From: Valencia hispanica
Taxonomy: Eukaryota; Chordata; Actinopteri; Cyprinodontiformes; Valenciidae
Assembly (NCBI GenBank): GCA_963556495.2
Contig: OY747716.1
Span: forward strand, 13,235,571 to 13,299,570
DNA: 64,000 nt
Direction: 5' to 3'
Part shown: positions 9,339 through 19,939 of the stretch, in pieces
Layout of the letters: the number at the start of each line of letters is the position of its first letter
Numbering within the stretch: the stretch's first letter is position 1
The notes under the pieces: model-generated
Seen by the model: only the letters and a program-made list of their open reading frames with translations
Told to the model about the DNA's origin: nothing
Database searches by the model: none
Program-made: the position numbers and the translations under genes

Positions 9339-12300
9339 TCAGAAGCGGCTTTGGAATGATGCTTTGGCAGTCTCCTTTGAAGGTTTTGGTATGGGGGCTT
9401 TGTTGGGTGGTAACACAGGTTGTGGGAGGACAAGTGAGGAGGTCGCCATTTTGAACGGGATGTTTGGGTTCCGTCTATTTTCCAGGACCCTCTCGATTAG
9501 ACTTGTGACAAAATCTGTTGTATGTGGTGTGAAGACTTTTTTCAGTATCCACTGCTTGGATTTCTTGCAGTACACCTGATTGAACCGTAATTCTCCTGCA
9601 AATGACAAGGAACATAATAGCTTATAAAATATAAATGTAGATTGGATTGTAGTACACTTTTCTCCACAATGAATCTATACCACCTTTCAGCAAAGTATGC
9701 AAATTCAGTTAGCTGTTTTTATCATTATTGATTTTGGTTATTTTACTACTAAAAGAGCACATGGTAACACACCTGTCACTGTGGTGGCTTGCTTCCTTTT
9801 CACAATGTTTTCATTGTAGTCCAAGATGGCAAGGTGGCATCTCTCCCTCATCCCCTCGTATGAGAAGACCTGCCGCTTGGGGAGGTATTTCAACAGAGCA
9901 CTATGAAAGTTCTCCAGTGGCCCTGTGTGCAATTACAAAGAGGAAAAGAGGATGGACAGGACTAATTAAAACATGTTCATTTAGGAATATTGAAAATAAT
10001 GCAGGAGTAAAAGTGCATCTATTCTTACCAGTATGTTTGAAGAGTACCATCCGGTTGAGGTCTTTCAAGAGCCTTTCGTTTAGGACCACTGACGACAGGG
10101 CCTGAAATGCCACCGAGTCCTTGTCAATCCATCTCCACACCTTCTGGTCATGGGCAGTAAGAGGAGGATGGTCACACTGATGCAGTGTTCCGTCATCATC
10201 TCTCCACTCGTGTTCATTGCAAACATGGTGTGTAATGGATTTCCAACGGTTTTGTAGTGCCTTTGTGAAAGAAAAGTTTTTCAATAATACTAATGCTATA
10301 AAAGACACAAATCAGATAGACACTTTATTGCAACTTTTGATTCATTACCTTAATGTTCCCCTTACTTATGGCACAGGTATACAACATGTGGTTAACGACA
10401 GACCTGTGAAAAATATTGAAACTAGTAATTTCCAACCTTGTAAAGCAATGGAACTTCTCCAAGATTACAAACCAACACTGACCAGGTCCACGCGAGAAGG
10501 ATTTCTTTGTCCTTTTTCTTCCCTTAGCCAGTAGCTTATTCCGGAAACCTGTGGTTGTAAATGGCGAACAATTTTTGGAAAACACCAACATTGTCCATTT
10601 ATTTCAGTATTGTCCCCATTAACCCTGTCAGAGACATCTATATCCACTGTTTATTTTAGGTTTATTTAGCTATTACTTATTTTACCCACATGGTGGTCTG
10701 TTGCACAGAGTGTGGCTTGTCACTGGGATTTATGTAGAACTATAGGTGCAGTGATCAATTTGGCTGAACACCCACTCCACCGACAGTTCACCACAGCAAT
10801 TTCTTGTCATCATACCAACAATGTATTTTAAGAAAAATGGAGAGTTGCGTGAGTGTGTTTACAAGAGTGGCAAAAAATTCATACCTTTGGCTGTGTGCCA
10901 GATGTCAAATTCGTGCTGGATTTCCGGATATTGTTCCCTCATGATCTTGCGTATTGAAGAGGAGCGGTCCGTGGTCATCACCTCCACGTCAAGGCCCATG
11001 TCCAGAAGCTATGTCATTCCCCTTCTAAAACCCAGTGGCTCCATGGCTCCAAAGCTGGTGGCCTCTGTAGACTAAAGATTCAAGTTCGATGTTATCAAAG
11101 TTTTCAACATAGCAGCAGTGATTTTCCATTATTGTGATTCTGTATCCATCTTTATGTATCTTACCTGCACCAGCTCTGTGTGGATTATCTCCTTTGTATC
11201 GTCTAGCATAAACATGTAGTGACAGTATTTTGCGTTGAATCCTGGCGAGTCGCATCGGCCATCGCCCGCCAAGTGTGGCCACTTCTCATCCTCCTGTTCA
11301 ATAAAAACTCTTGCCAAGACTTCATCTCTTCTCTTCATATACAAGTTCTCAATAGCAGGGTACAAGTATGCGTTTTGAATGGCATAAAATGTTGTTTGTG
11401 CAATCATTTGGACACCCATGGTTTTGCACCAGTCTGACAGTTCAGTGTATGTTCCACCCTTGAACAGAACAGGTGCCGCAGAAAGTAGATTCACCTCAGG
11501 CATTCCTCTAACATCAGGTGAAGATGTCCAAGTCCCCGAATGGCCCCCAAGACAAGTCCATTTCACCTTCCTCTGTGCCCCAGTATCATAGATGTTCTTT
11601 GCAGAAATCGGTTTCCCACACATCTGGCAGAATCTGAACAGTGACATGAGGTTGGATTAATTGACAATGAACTTCTTTTCATGCCAGTCTTTTCCACCAT
11701 CATCTTCTGATGATGACGATGATGTGGGGGGGATGGTTGACTCAGGCTGATAGCTTTCATCGGTTACATCAACGTCAATGCTGCTTTCACTTCTATTCAG
11801 GCCTGGGGATGGAAACTGTAAAATCAAGAAGATGTTTCTTTTCAGTGTTAAATTCCACAAATTTCAATCATACATTAGTTTTAGCACTCTATTAGAGCCA
11901 ATGTGCTGTACAAACGTACAATCTGTGCTGTTTGGACAGGGGTAGGTTGCATGACTGGTGTTGATGTTAGAGTACATTGTTCCTCATCTTCCGAAGAGGA
12001 CACCAGAGCAGCAGCAGACGCCGTTTCAGACTGAAATGCCATATACGTTCAATAACATTAAAAACATTTCAACAACATAAAACTATATGATAATTTCAAC
12101 ATCAAACTATCAAACGTGAAACAAGGTGGAAATACTTTGATACCAGTAAACATAGCTAACTCTTTCTAAGCTATGAAGCTAACTCTCTGTTAGCGCCATA
12201 GCTGGAGCGTCTTTGTTAGCCTACATTGCTAATACGCTACTCCGGGTGGTTTATCACTCTCAGCCACTGTTTGAGTCGCTCCATATCTTTCGGTAGAATA

Positions 12301-12368
12301 TGAAAACTTACTTGTTGTCATTTCCTTGTTCTGACTGAACATCCCGGTACCATGCAATAGTTCACCAT
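9339..12368 (-). pseudogene. Multi-exon DDE-type transposase pseudogene
   Basis: Nine exon blocks with matching splice signals and phases are visible on the minus strand: 12368-12312, 12030-11920, 11815-11165, 11071-10885, 10548-10483, 10403-10349, 10260-10029, 9922-9773 and 9595-9339 (stop TGA). The start 'MVNYCMVPGC' resembles the first zinc ligands of a THAP DNA-binding domain. A Ser/Glu-rich linker follows, then 'FRFCQMCGKP', 'HLAGDGRCDSPGFNAKY' and 'VMTTDRSSSIRKIMREQYP', then 'FDIWHTAKG', 'WRWIDKDSVAFQAL' and 'GPLENFHSALLKYLP'. The conserved Asp residues in DGRCDSPG and TTDRS are candidate catalytic positions. Lesions: in-frame TGA at 12318-12320, TAA at 11657-11659, TAG at 11009-11011, and a frameshift inside 10483-10548. 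It is therefore non-functional. I recognise the family from fish transposons linked to P2X7-like domains; Kolobok-like is my best but unsure assignment. Confidence 0.65.
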
Positions 12369-12697
12369 CTTGAAAGAGTAATTTACTAATGAGTTCAAGC
12401 TCAACAGCAAGTCTTCTTCTTCTTCTTCTTTAGTTTATTGGCGGGTGGCAACCAACTTTAGGTGCATTTCCGCCACCTACTGTTAGGGAGTGTGAGTCAT
12501 AACAGCAATCCTTGTAGATGGAGGCTGTGTTTTGAATTAGTGGGAGTGGCTTGCAGAGCTGTGCTTTGTGGTGCATTGTGGGAGTTGTTGTCTTTCATAC
12601 AAATGCACCCAAAAGTCATTTTCTGTCTTTTCTTGGACAGATAGGCACCTAATTCGAAATGTATGTTACATTTCGACTACAAATATGACCCACTTTT
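12369..12697. other. Transposon 5' region with (TTC)n and a repeat fragment
   Basis: This holds the presumed promoter side of the transposase gene. A TTC tandem run at about 12412-12431 is followed by 'TTGGCGGGTGGCAACC...CCGCCACCTACTG'-type sequence, a phrase seen in many fish interspersed repeats. No gene was seen. Confidence 0.4.
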
Positions 12698-12713
12698 AAT
12701 AAAGATTAATGTT
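12698..12713. repeat. Target-site duplication, left copy
   Basis: AATAAAGATTAATGTT, identical to 16407-16422, brackets the composite L1-like element. Confidence 0.9.
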
Positions 12714-12971
12714 GGCTACACAAAAAAACACACACTGAGGGCTGCTGAATGAGCTGCTGCTGAGATCTCGCGAGAGCTGTGCGTAAGTAATATGGCGGTA
12801 AACTGGTAAAACAAACAAACTCGGGTAAAAACAAACCATAACATTTGAGCCAAATATAGCAAACGTTTAATAATAATAACCATTATTTTGTATTTCTCCA
12901 TAAACAAACTGGACGAGGAAACCTTGCACAGCCTGGAAAGCTACTTGGACGAGTGCTTTGACAACATTGTT

Positions 12972-13757
12972 ATGGGCAAGCCACAGAAATCCACCTCTGC
13001 TGTGCCGACAAGCACACCATCACAAAAACGCACTCGTTCTGAGGCCAGCACCTCCAACATCTCTCCAGAGAAAAGCTACAGCGATGTCCTGGACTCAATA
13101 GACAAGAAGCTAACCAGCCTAGACGCCCGTCTGGGCCTGGTTGAGGTTCTCCATAAAGAATTTCAAGCTCTAAGGGAATCCCTGGAGTTCAGCCAACAAC
13201 AGGTAGCATCGCTCGCTGCAGAAAACCAAACGCTTAGGGAGAGTGTAAAGAAACTCACCGAGGGGATGACGCAGCTGTCCGGAGAAAGGAAGAGGATGAA
13301 AGAAACTATCTTGGATATACAGGCCAGGGGAATGCGGGACAATCTTGTTTTTTCCGGGATCCCAGAACAGGCTGAGGACGACGCTGAATCCACCGTCCGA
13401 GATTTCCTCCAACATCAGTTAAAACTCCCAAGCGACACGGTAAAAAACATCACTTTTCACCGCGTCCACCGGCTCGGAGGTAAGAAGCCCAACAACAACC
13501 GGCCGCGACCTATTGTTGCTCAATTTGAGCATTACAAGCAAAAAGAGCAGGTCAGAGGCCAGGGCAGAGAGCTGCGGGGAACGAATTATAGCGTTAACGA
13601 TCAATATCCGAAGGAGATCCTGGATAGAAGGCGTGTTTTGTTTCCAATCAGAAAGAAATATATCAGTGAAGGCACCAGAGCTACAGTAGCAGTAGATAAA
13701 CTGTATGTTAACGGGCAGCTGTTCAGGGACCCCCAGCTTACTCCTTGGCTTTATTAG
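12972..13757 (+). CDS. L1-type ORF1 protein (RNA-binding chaperone)
   Basis: The 261-residue product has the layout of a vertebrate L1/Tx1-type ORF1p. A polar Ser/Lys-rich N-terminus is followed by a long coiled coil (about residues 35-125, 'LDSIDKKLTSLDARLGLVE' onward). Next comes an RRM-like segment with 'RGMRDNLVFSGIPE' (about 118-131), 'VRDFLQHQLKLP', 'FHRVHRLG' and 'RPIVAQFEHYKQKEQV', then a C-terminal domain ending 'LFRDPQLTPWLY'. ORF1p trimers coat the element RNA in cytoplasmic RNPs and aid target-primed reverse transcription. The frame stays open upstream to about 12888, so residues before this ATG may also be translated from a lost or non-AUG start. The ORF is undamaged although ORF2 is truncated. 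Confidence 0.8.
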   Translation: MGKPQKSTSAVPTSTPSQKRTRSEASTSNISPEKSYSDVLDSIDKKLTSLDARLGLVEVLHKEFQALRESLEFSQQQVASLAAENQTLRESVKKLTEGMTQLSGERKRMKETILDIQARGMRDNLVFSGIPEQAEDDAESTVRDFLQHQLKLPSDTVKNITFHRVHRLGGKKPNNNRPRPIVAQFEHYKQKEQVRGQGRELRGTNYSVNDQYPKEILDRRRVLFPIRKKYISEGTRATVAVDKLYVNGQLFRDPQLTPWLY

Positions 13758-14175
13758 TCATGTAACACTGGTCAGATAAGAGTTGTTTTACCAGTCAACT
13801 ATAATCTAATGTTAGCACAGCTCTGTAAAGTTGTTTACATTACTCAATGTGGGCGGGGCCAGATCTAAGCACTGGGATACTGGCTCTTTTTTCTTTTCTC
13901 ATCTTCACATGTCTATCACCAAATGTCTTTGTCACTCATTTTTCCTTCTTTTATCACTCACACACACACACAGAATTTTTTCATAACATAACTATTTCTT
14001 TCTCTCTCTCTCTCACCCTCATCCTTCACACCTTCACAACTTTCTTCTATTTTTCTCTTTCTTATATCTCGGCTTTTGGATTTTCAATCAGGCAACCCCA
14101 GGCACAAACTAATAATACACCTGTGTTTATCAGTTTCTATGGTGATATGGACTTTACAACTTTTATCTGAAAACT
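13758..14175 (+). other. Inter-ORF spacer of the L1-like element
   Basis: Pyrimidine-rich spacer with (CT)n and (CA)n runs at about 13960-14015. It separates ORF1 from the ORF2 start, and no coding potential was seen. Confidence 0.6.
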
Positions 14176-14453
14176 ATGACTACTCTAAGGTTTGTCACGT
14201 GGAATATTCATGGAGCTGGCACCAGAGAGAAAAGAGTTAAGATTCTTAACCAGCTTAAAAGATTGAAGGCAGATGTCGTCTTATTACAAGAAACCCATAA
14301 ATCTACCTCAGCTGCAGATGATCTTAAATCCCCTGAGTTTCCTAATGTGTTTTCTGCATGCTATAACTCCAAACAAAGGGGAGTAGCAATATTAATAAAT
14401 AAAAATGTAAATTTTACAGTAATAGATACAGTTACAGATCCAGAGATAAATGC
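14176..14453 (+). pseudogene. L1 ORF2 fragment: N-terminal apurinic-like endonuclease
   Basis: ATG 14176 opens a frame with the start of an L1 endonuclease: 'FVTWNIHGAG' (metal/DNA-binding Asn), 'ILNQLKRLKADVVLLQETHK' (catalytic Glu in QETH) and 'RGVAILINK'. After about 90 residues, near 14453, the similarity stops and unrelated GC-rich sequence begins. The rest of the nuclease and all of the reverse transcriptase are absent, so it cannot act alone. Confidence 0.8.
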
Positions 14454-14479
14454 ACATTATAACAACACGCATCAACACC

Positions 14480-15800
14480 ACACTCGAGCGGGAGGATGGA
14501 GGCTAGGGGTCTTTTCCCACCCCTGTTCGCTACGGGCCATCAGGGGTTGGGGTCCGGAGGGGGACAGGCGGTCTGGTTGGGGTCCTGGGCTGTCGGGCTG
14601 CTTTGCCACTGTGGGGCCCTTGGCGGTCTGCTTGTCTCCATCCTAGAAGGTAGGGGGTCCACCTCCTGGGTCCGGGGGCTGGTGGCTCTACTGGGGCGTC
14701 AGTACCTGGACCTGGGAGCATAAAGTGTGCATGGGGTGTGTGAGTGAGGGTACAGCGTCATTTTTTTTGGGTGTCTTGGTGAGTCAGTGAGAATGTATGT
14801 ATTTAAGAGGGAGGGAACGTATGACTGTGTCTGTATGTCTTTGTCTACCTGTCAGGTTGGATCTTGGTCTGCCCCCTCGCCTGGCGCACCTCAGGCCTTA
14901 CACTTAATGGGGGGCCTATTTCCCCTCCGTCACTCCCCGCCGGTGACGGGGGCCCCTGCCTGCCGGTGCGCCGGTGGTCAATCCGGTTCGGACCTGGTGC
15001 GTGCCTGGCCGGGCCTGGGGGGGCCGGTGTGTCGGTCGGCGGATGCGCTGGGCCGATATCTTCCTTTGGTTGGTCGGGGCACCTCTTTTAGAGGTGCCAG
15101 GTTTGGGATTGTTGGGTGGTGCCTGCTCGGTGGCTCGGCGGGATGCGGATCCGGCGTCTCTGCTCGTTTGATCACCTGTTCTGTGCGCACCGTGCATGGC
15201 CGGTTCATTGGCGGGTTGGACCGGCCCTGGCCCTCGTTTGATGCCTGGTCTCGGCGCCCGGCGTTGCGCGGGATCAGGACCCGGGAGCTGGCACAACTTG
15301 GCGTCCAGATGCTGACTGAGCCCGGCCTGGGGTTGCTGTCCGTCCCCTGCGGCTATTGGTGGGGCGCTGGGATGTTGGCGGTGGGGATTGGCCTAGGGTG
15401 GAGGCGTCGCGTGGCGGCCGGCCGCTGCCCCTGCAGTGCCGGGGGCCCCCCGTCGGCCGGTCCCTAGTCGGGTCCCTGCTGGGGGGTGGGGTGCCCCTGG
15501 GCCCCGGCTCCCCTGGTCCGTTGACCGGCCCGCCCTGGCGCGGCCGGTTGCCGGCGGAGCCCGTGGGCTCGTCACTGCTGCCCCCCCGGGCCCCTGCATA
15601 GTGGCCGCTGGATGTTCCCCTGGGGTTCTCCTTTTCTCCTCTCTTGGGGGATGCGGTCGGCCCCGCCCGGGACCGCCTGGGGCTCTGGCGGTCCTTTGGA
15701 CGTCTTTGCTCCGATCTCCTTCATGTCTGCATCGATTCCTGGGGGACGGATTGATGTCTTCTCACACCAACTATCGAACACTCTTATGGAGAAACCTTAT
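14480..15800 (+). other. GC-rich module inside the L1-like element
   Basis: About 1.3 kb of strongly GC-rich, CpG-containing DNA replaces the body of ORF2. It contains several G-run clusters, for example GGGGTTGGGGTCCGGAGGGG at about 14543-14562, and many long open frames on both strands. Those frames are what GC-rich DNA gives by chance (Pro/Gly/Arg/Ala-rich, no domains), so I call no protein. Similar GC-rich inserts occur in other fish L1-derived repeats as far as I recall. Confidence 0.55.
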
Positions 15801-16406
15801 ATGCACCAGCATGCTAACACACACACATAGATGTGGGGTCTCTGGTGTTTAAGGATATATTCTTGGGCTGAGGTTATCATTACTAGAGCTTGATTAATCG
15901 ATACCATGAGTTTTTCTGTGACATTGTTGTTGTATTTTTATATCTATTTTTGTGTGATGTGGTTGGGTAATTCTTAGTTCACAATGTTTGGTTGGTTTTG
16001 TCGATGTTCCTTTTTCGTGTTTTGTTTTTCCCCCTCTCTCTGCCGTCCTGTGGGTATGGAGGCAGATTTCAATGTTTTCCTGTGTTTTCTTTGTTCCCCT
16101 TCCTCTTTTGTATTTTCAACTCACCCTCTCTCATGACATTTTGTTTCCTACCTCTCTTCTTCATCTTCCTTCTTTCTTCTCCTTAATTTTCTGTCTTCGT
16201 GTCCATAACATCGGGAAATAAAAACCCCAACAATTCATAATAAAGATTTTTCACACATAAATCAAGTGGAGTACTATAGCAAAAGCTGTACTGCTCCGCT
16301 TGTGAAAGTAAATCTGTTGGGCTTCTACTTGGTACTCAGACACCAATCCTGAGCTCCACACTGCCAAACAGGACACGTTTAAAAAAAAATAAAAAAAAAA
16401 TAAAAA
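15801..16406 (+). other. 3' UTR and A-rich tail of the L1-like element
   Basis: T- and pyrimidine-rich 3' sequence with AATAAA-type signals at about 16215-16245, followed by a further ~130 bp and an A-rich tail (16379-16406) that abuts the right target duplication. Confidence 0.6.
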
Positions 16407-16422
16407 AATAAAGATTAATGTT
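16407..16422. repeat. Target-site duplication, right copy
   Basis: Exact second copy of the 16-bp sequence at 12698-12713. It lies within the presumed right terminal repeat of the DNA transposon. Confidence 0.9.
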
Positions 16423-16436
16423 TCCATGGGTGAAAT

Positions 16437-16931
16437 GCTCCTTTAACGTAAACATCTTCATCAGCGGACCAGCGGACTCCGCATGCGCCATAAATGGTTA
16501 AAGAAAAAATCAGCTGAGAAACAGTTGATATTTATTAAAATTTTAAGACATCTGTTCAAAGAAAACCAACGTTATCTTAATAAGGCCGGAGTGAAACTGC
16601 TGGCTGCGAATATCTTCTTTTACCAAAATCAGAAAGCAAAAAACCTGCTCCCAAAAGCTGACCTTGAGGCACCCATGGATACTATCAGAAAAAAATAACA
16701 CAACAAGTAATGATGACGGCACGGACCCTAACAGATGCACAACAATCAGAGATGAAGTATATTATAAATACCTAAATGCATCATATATATAATCATTGCT
16801 AATAAAGCTATTGCCTAGAATTGCACAACTCCAATGCATTTAAAGAAATGCTAAATAAACCCCGAAGAACCTAGAAAAAATGTGTTATGGATATCCATAA
16901 TTGTGGAGAGATTGGCAATTGCCCATTACTG
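16437..16931. other. No gene recognised between transposon and tRNA array
   Basis: A 71-codon open frame (16483-16698) encodes a Lys/Leu-rich peptide that I do not recognise. The rest is A/T-rich. Nothing else can be supported. Confidence 0.4.
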
Positions 16932-17099
16932 TCCGTTTTGCTTGGGTACATCGCCACAAAAAGAGAAGAGCACTTTTACCAGAGCCGTGTTGCTTGGGTA
17001 TGTGTGCTGCAGGTCTAATATGTCATAAAACATTCCCTTAGTTGTTATTGCATGTACCCTGAAAGAAGCAGAAAGCAGCCTTATAATAATAATTACTCA

Positions 17100-17171
17100 T
17101 GCAATGGCTAGGAATCGAACCCAGGTCAACTGCTTGAAAGGCAGCAATGCTTACCACTATACCACCATTGC
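17100..17171 (-). tRNA. tRNA-Gly-bodied unit with UUC (Glu) anticodon, inverted
   Basis: A full 72-nt cloverleaf on the minus strand. The body equals the UCC class but the anticodon loop reads CTTTCAA, giving UUC, a glutamate anticodon. The acceptor stem is GCAATGG/CCATTGC, fully paired: the usual G3-C70 became A3-T70 on both sides. The T stem is CTGGG/CCTAG (one G-U) and the B box is intact. It is the only full unit in the opposite orientation and lies next to an N gap. Confidence 0.7.
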
Positions 17172-17269
17172 CACAAAAACGTGAACAGTTTAGCAGAAAA
17201 TGTTGTCTCCACAAAGACATTCAAAACGCAATAACTGGGGAAGAGACAAGTGGTTTTACTAGAGCCATT

Positions 17270-17469
17270 NNNNNNNNNNNNNNNNNNNNNNNNNNNNNNN
17301 NNNNNNNNNNNNNNNNNNNNNNNNNNNNNNNNNNNNNNNNNNNNNNNNNNNNNNNNNNNNNNNNNNNNNNNNNNNNNNNNNNNNNNNNNNNNNNNNNNNN
17401 NNNNNNNNNNNNNNNNNNNNNNNNNNNNNNNNNNNNNNNNNNNNNNNNNNNNNNNNNNNNNNNNNNNNN
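17270..17469. other. 200-base assembly gap (N)
   Basis: Exactly 200 N. Units lie on - to its left and on + to its right, so true distance and orientation across it are unknown. Confidence 0.99.
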
Positions 17470-18195
17470 TTTTGTGGTGATGTTGGTATAGTGGACAGCA
17501 TAGCTGCTGACCAAACAGTTGACCAGGGTTCGATTCCTGGTCATCGCATGAGTAATTATTATTATAAGGCTGCTTTCTGCTTCTTTCAGGGTACATGCAA
17601 AAACAACTAAGGGAATGTTGTATGACATATTAGACCTGCAGCACACATACCCAAGCAACACGGCTCTGGTAAAAGTGCTCTTCTCTTTTTGTGGCGATGT
17701 TGGTATAGTGGAAAGCAGAGCTGCTTACCAAACAGTTGACCAGGGTTCGATTCCTGGTCATCGCATGAGTAATTATTATTATAAGGCTGCTTTCTGCTTC
17801 TTTCAGGGTACATGCAAAAACAACTAAGGGAATGTTGTATGACATATTAGACCTGCAGCACAAATACCCAAGCAACACGGCTCTGGTAAAAGTGCTCTTC
17901 TCTTTTTGTGGCGATGTTGGTATAGTGGACAGCAGAGCTGCTTACCAAACAGTTGACCAGGGTTCGATTTCTGGCCATCGCACCAGTGATTGTTCTTAAA
18001 GGGTAGCGCATACTTCTGCTCAATTCAGGGTCAATGCAATAACAAATAAGGGAATGTTGTAAGACGTATTAGACCTGCAGCACATGTACCCAAGCAACAT
18101 GGCTCTGGAAAAAGTGCTCTTCTCTCAGACTATTCATGTGCCTAAAATGTCTTTGTGCAGACAAAATTTTCTGCTAAACTGTTCACCTTTTTGCG

Positions 18196-18267
18196 GCGAT
18201 GGTGGTATAGTGGAAAGCATAGCTGCTTGCCAAACAGTTGACCAGGGTTCGATTCCTGGTCATCGCA
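18196..18267 (+). tRNA. tRNA-Gly(GCC)-like, hybrid
   Basis: 5' half is of the GCC class (TTGCCAA loop). The 3' half from base 39 is of ACC type (ACAGT, CCAGG/CCTGG), so it looks like a gene-conversion product. One stem mismatch (C31-A39). Confidence 0.55.
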
Positions 18268-18697
18268 TGAGTAATTATTATTATAAGGCTGCTTTCTGCT
18301 TCTTTCAGGGTACATGCAATAACAACTAAGGGAATGTTGTATGACATATTAGACCTGCAGCACACATACCCAAGCAACACGGCTCTGGTAAAAGTGCTCT
18401 TCTCTTTTTGTGGCGATGTTGGTATAGTGGACAGCAGAGCTGCTTACCAAACAGTTGACCAGGGTTCGATTTCTGGCCATCGCACCAGTGATTGTTCTTA
18501 AAGGGCAGCGCATACTTCTGCTCAATTCAGGGTCAATGCAATAAGAAATAAGGGACTGTTGTAAGACGTATTAGACCTGCAGCACATGTACCCAAGCAAC
18601 ACGGCTCTGGTAAGAGTGCTCTTCTCTCAGACTATTCATGTGCCTAAAATGTCTTTGTGCAAACACAATTTTCTGCTAAACTGTTCACATTTTTGCG

Positions 18698-18769
18698 GCG
18701 ATGGTGGTGTAGTGGAAAGCATAGCTGCTTGCCAAGCAGTTGACCAGGGTTCGATTCCTGGTCATCGCA
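18698..18769 (+). tRNA. tRNA-Gly(GCC)-like, hybrid
   Basis: GCC anticodon with proper GCAGT stem but an ACC-type T arm. The A box carries one change (GGTGTAGTGG). Confidence 0.55.
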
Positions 18770-19437
18770 TGAGTAATTATAATTATAAGGCATGAGTAAT
18801 TATAATTATAAGGCTGTTTCTGCTTCTTCAGGGTACATGCAAAAACAACTAAGGGAATGTTGTATGACATATTAGACCTGCAGCACACATACCCAAGCAA
18901 CACGGCTCTGGTAAAAGTGCTCTTCTCTTTTTGTGGCGATGTTGGTATAGTGGACAGCAGAGCTGCTTACCAAACAGTTGACCAGGGTTCGATTCCTGGT
19001 CATCGCATGAGTAATTACTATTATAAGGCTGCTTTCTGCTTCTTTCAGGGTACATGCAAAAACAACTAAGGGAATGTTGTATGACATATTAGACCTGCAG
19101 CACACATACCCAAGCAACACGGCTCTGGTAAAAGTGCTCTTCTCTTTTTGTGGCGATGTTGGTATAGTGGACAGCAGAGCTGCTTACCAAACAGTTGACC
19201 AGGGTTCGATTTCTGGCCATCGCACCAGTGATTGTTCTTAAAGGGTAGCGCATACTTCTACTCAATTCAGGGTCAATGCAATAACAAATAAGGGAATGTT
19301 GTAAGACGTATTAGACCTGCAGCACACATACCCAAGCAAAATGGCTCTAGTAAAACCACTTGTCTCTTCCCCATTTATTTCGTTTTGAATGTCTTTGTGG
19401 AGACAAAATTTTCTGCTAAACTGTTCACTTTTTTGTG

Positions 19438-19509
19438 GCGATGGTGGTATAGTGGTAAGCATTGCTGCCTTCCAAGCAGTTGACCCGGGTTCGATTCCCG
19501 GCCATCGCA
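19438..19509 (+). tRNA. tRNA-Gly(UCC), intact
   Basis: Complete cloverleaf: acceptor GCGATGG/CCATCGC, anticodon stem GCTGC/GCAGT, loop CTTCCAA (UCC), T stem CCGGG/CCCGG, A and B boxes intact. It closely matches vertebrate tRNA-Gly(UCC), which reads GGA/GGG. The 5' flank is the type with TTCGTTTTGAATG. Confidence 0.88.
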
Positions 19510-19939
19510 TGAGTAATTATAATTATAAGGCTGCTTTCTGCTTCTTTCAGGGTACATGCAATAACAACTAAGGGAATGTTGTATGACATATTAGACCTGC
19601 AGCACACATACCCAAGCAACACGGCTCTGGTAAAAGTGCTCTTCTCTTTTTGTGGCGATGTTGGTATAGTGGACAGCAGAGCTGCTTACCAAACAGTTGA
19701 CCAGGGTTCGATTTCTGGCCATCGCACCAGTGATTGTTCTTAAAGGGTAGCGCATACTTCTGCTCAATTCAGGGTCAATGCAATAACAAATAAGGGAATG
19801 TTGTAAGACGTATTAGACCTGCAGCACATGTACCCAAGCAACACGGCTCTGGTAAAAGTGCTCTTCTCTCAGACTATTCATGTGCCTAAAATGTCTTTGT
19901 GCAGACAAAATTTTCTGCTAAACTGTTCACCTTTTTGCG

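Larger units (their letters stand above)
12714..16406 (+). mobile_element. Composite L1-like LINE (ORF1 + endonuclease fragment + GC-rich module)
   Basis: An exact 16-bp target duplication bounds a 3,693-bp insertion ending in an A-rich tail (16379-16406). In order it holds: a short 5' UTR, an intact ORF1 (12972-13757), a pyrimidine-rich inter-ORF spacer, and the first ~90 codons of ORF2 (endonuclease). A GC-rich ~1.3-kb module with no RT follows, then a T-rich 3' UTR. Because the whole structure lies within one target duplication, it moved as a unit. It therefore resembles a HAL1-type (ORF1-only) L1 derivative that needs RT supplied in trans. It inserted into the right terminal repeat of the DNA transposon. 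Confidence 0.8.
6946..16436. mobile_element. Nested DNA transposon with P2X7-like gene and DDE-type transposase
   Basis: The left end (6946-6970) begins CTTCACCCAT and continues with CATTAA...CTTT. The right end (about 16407-16436) read on the minus strand gives TTTCACCCAT followed by CATTAA.CTTT. These are imperfect inverted repeats of roughly 25 bp. Inside lie a P2X7-domain-like gene on + (7327-8153) and a transposase pseudogene on - (9339-12368), convergent. Two later insertions, an RTE LINE at 8210-8713 and an L1-like LINE at 12714-16406, inflate it. Without them it is about 5.3 kb. The superfamily is uncertain; the transposase reminds me of Kolobok-like THAP/DDE elements. No TTAA pair was found at both ends. 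Boundaries are inferred. Confidence 0.5.

Noticed and set aside
14787..15852. Long open frames in the GC-rich module
   Set aside because: Low-complexity Gly/Pro/Arg/Ala composition on both strands, as expected by chance in GC-rich DNA; no domain or start context.
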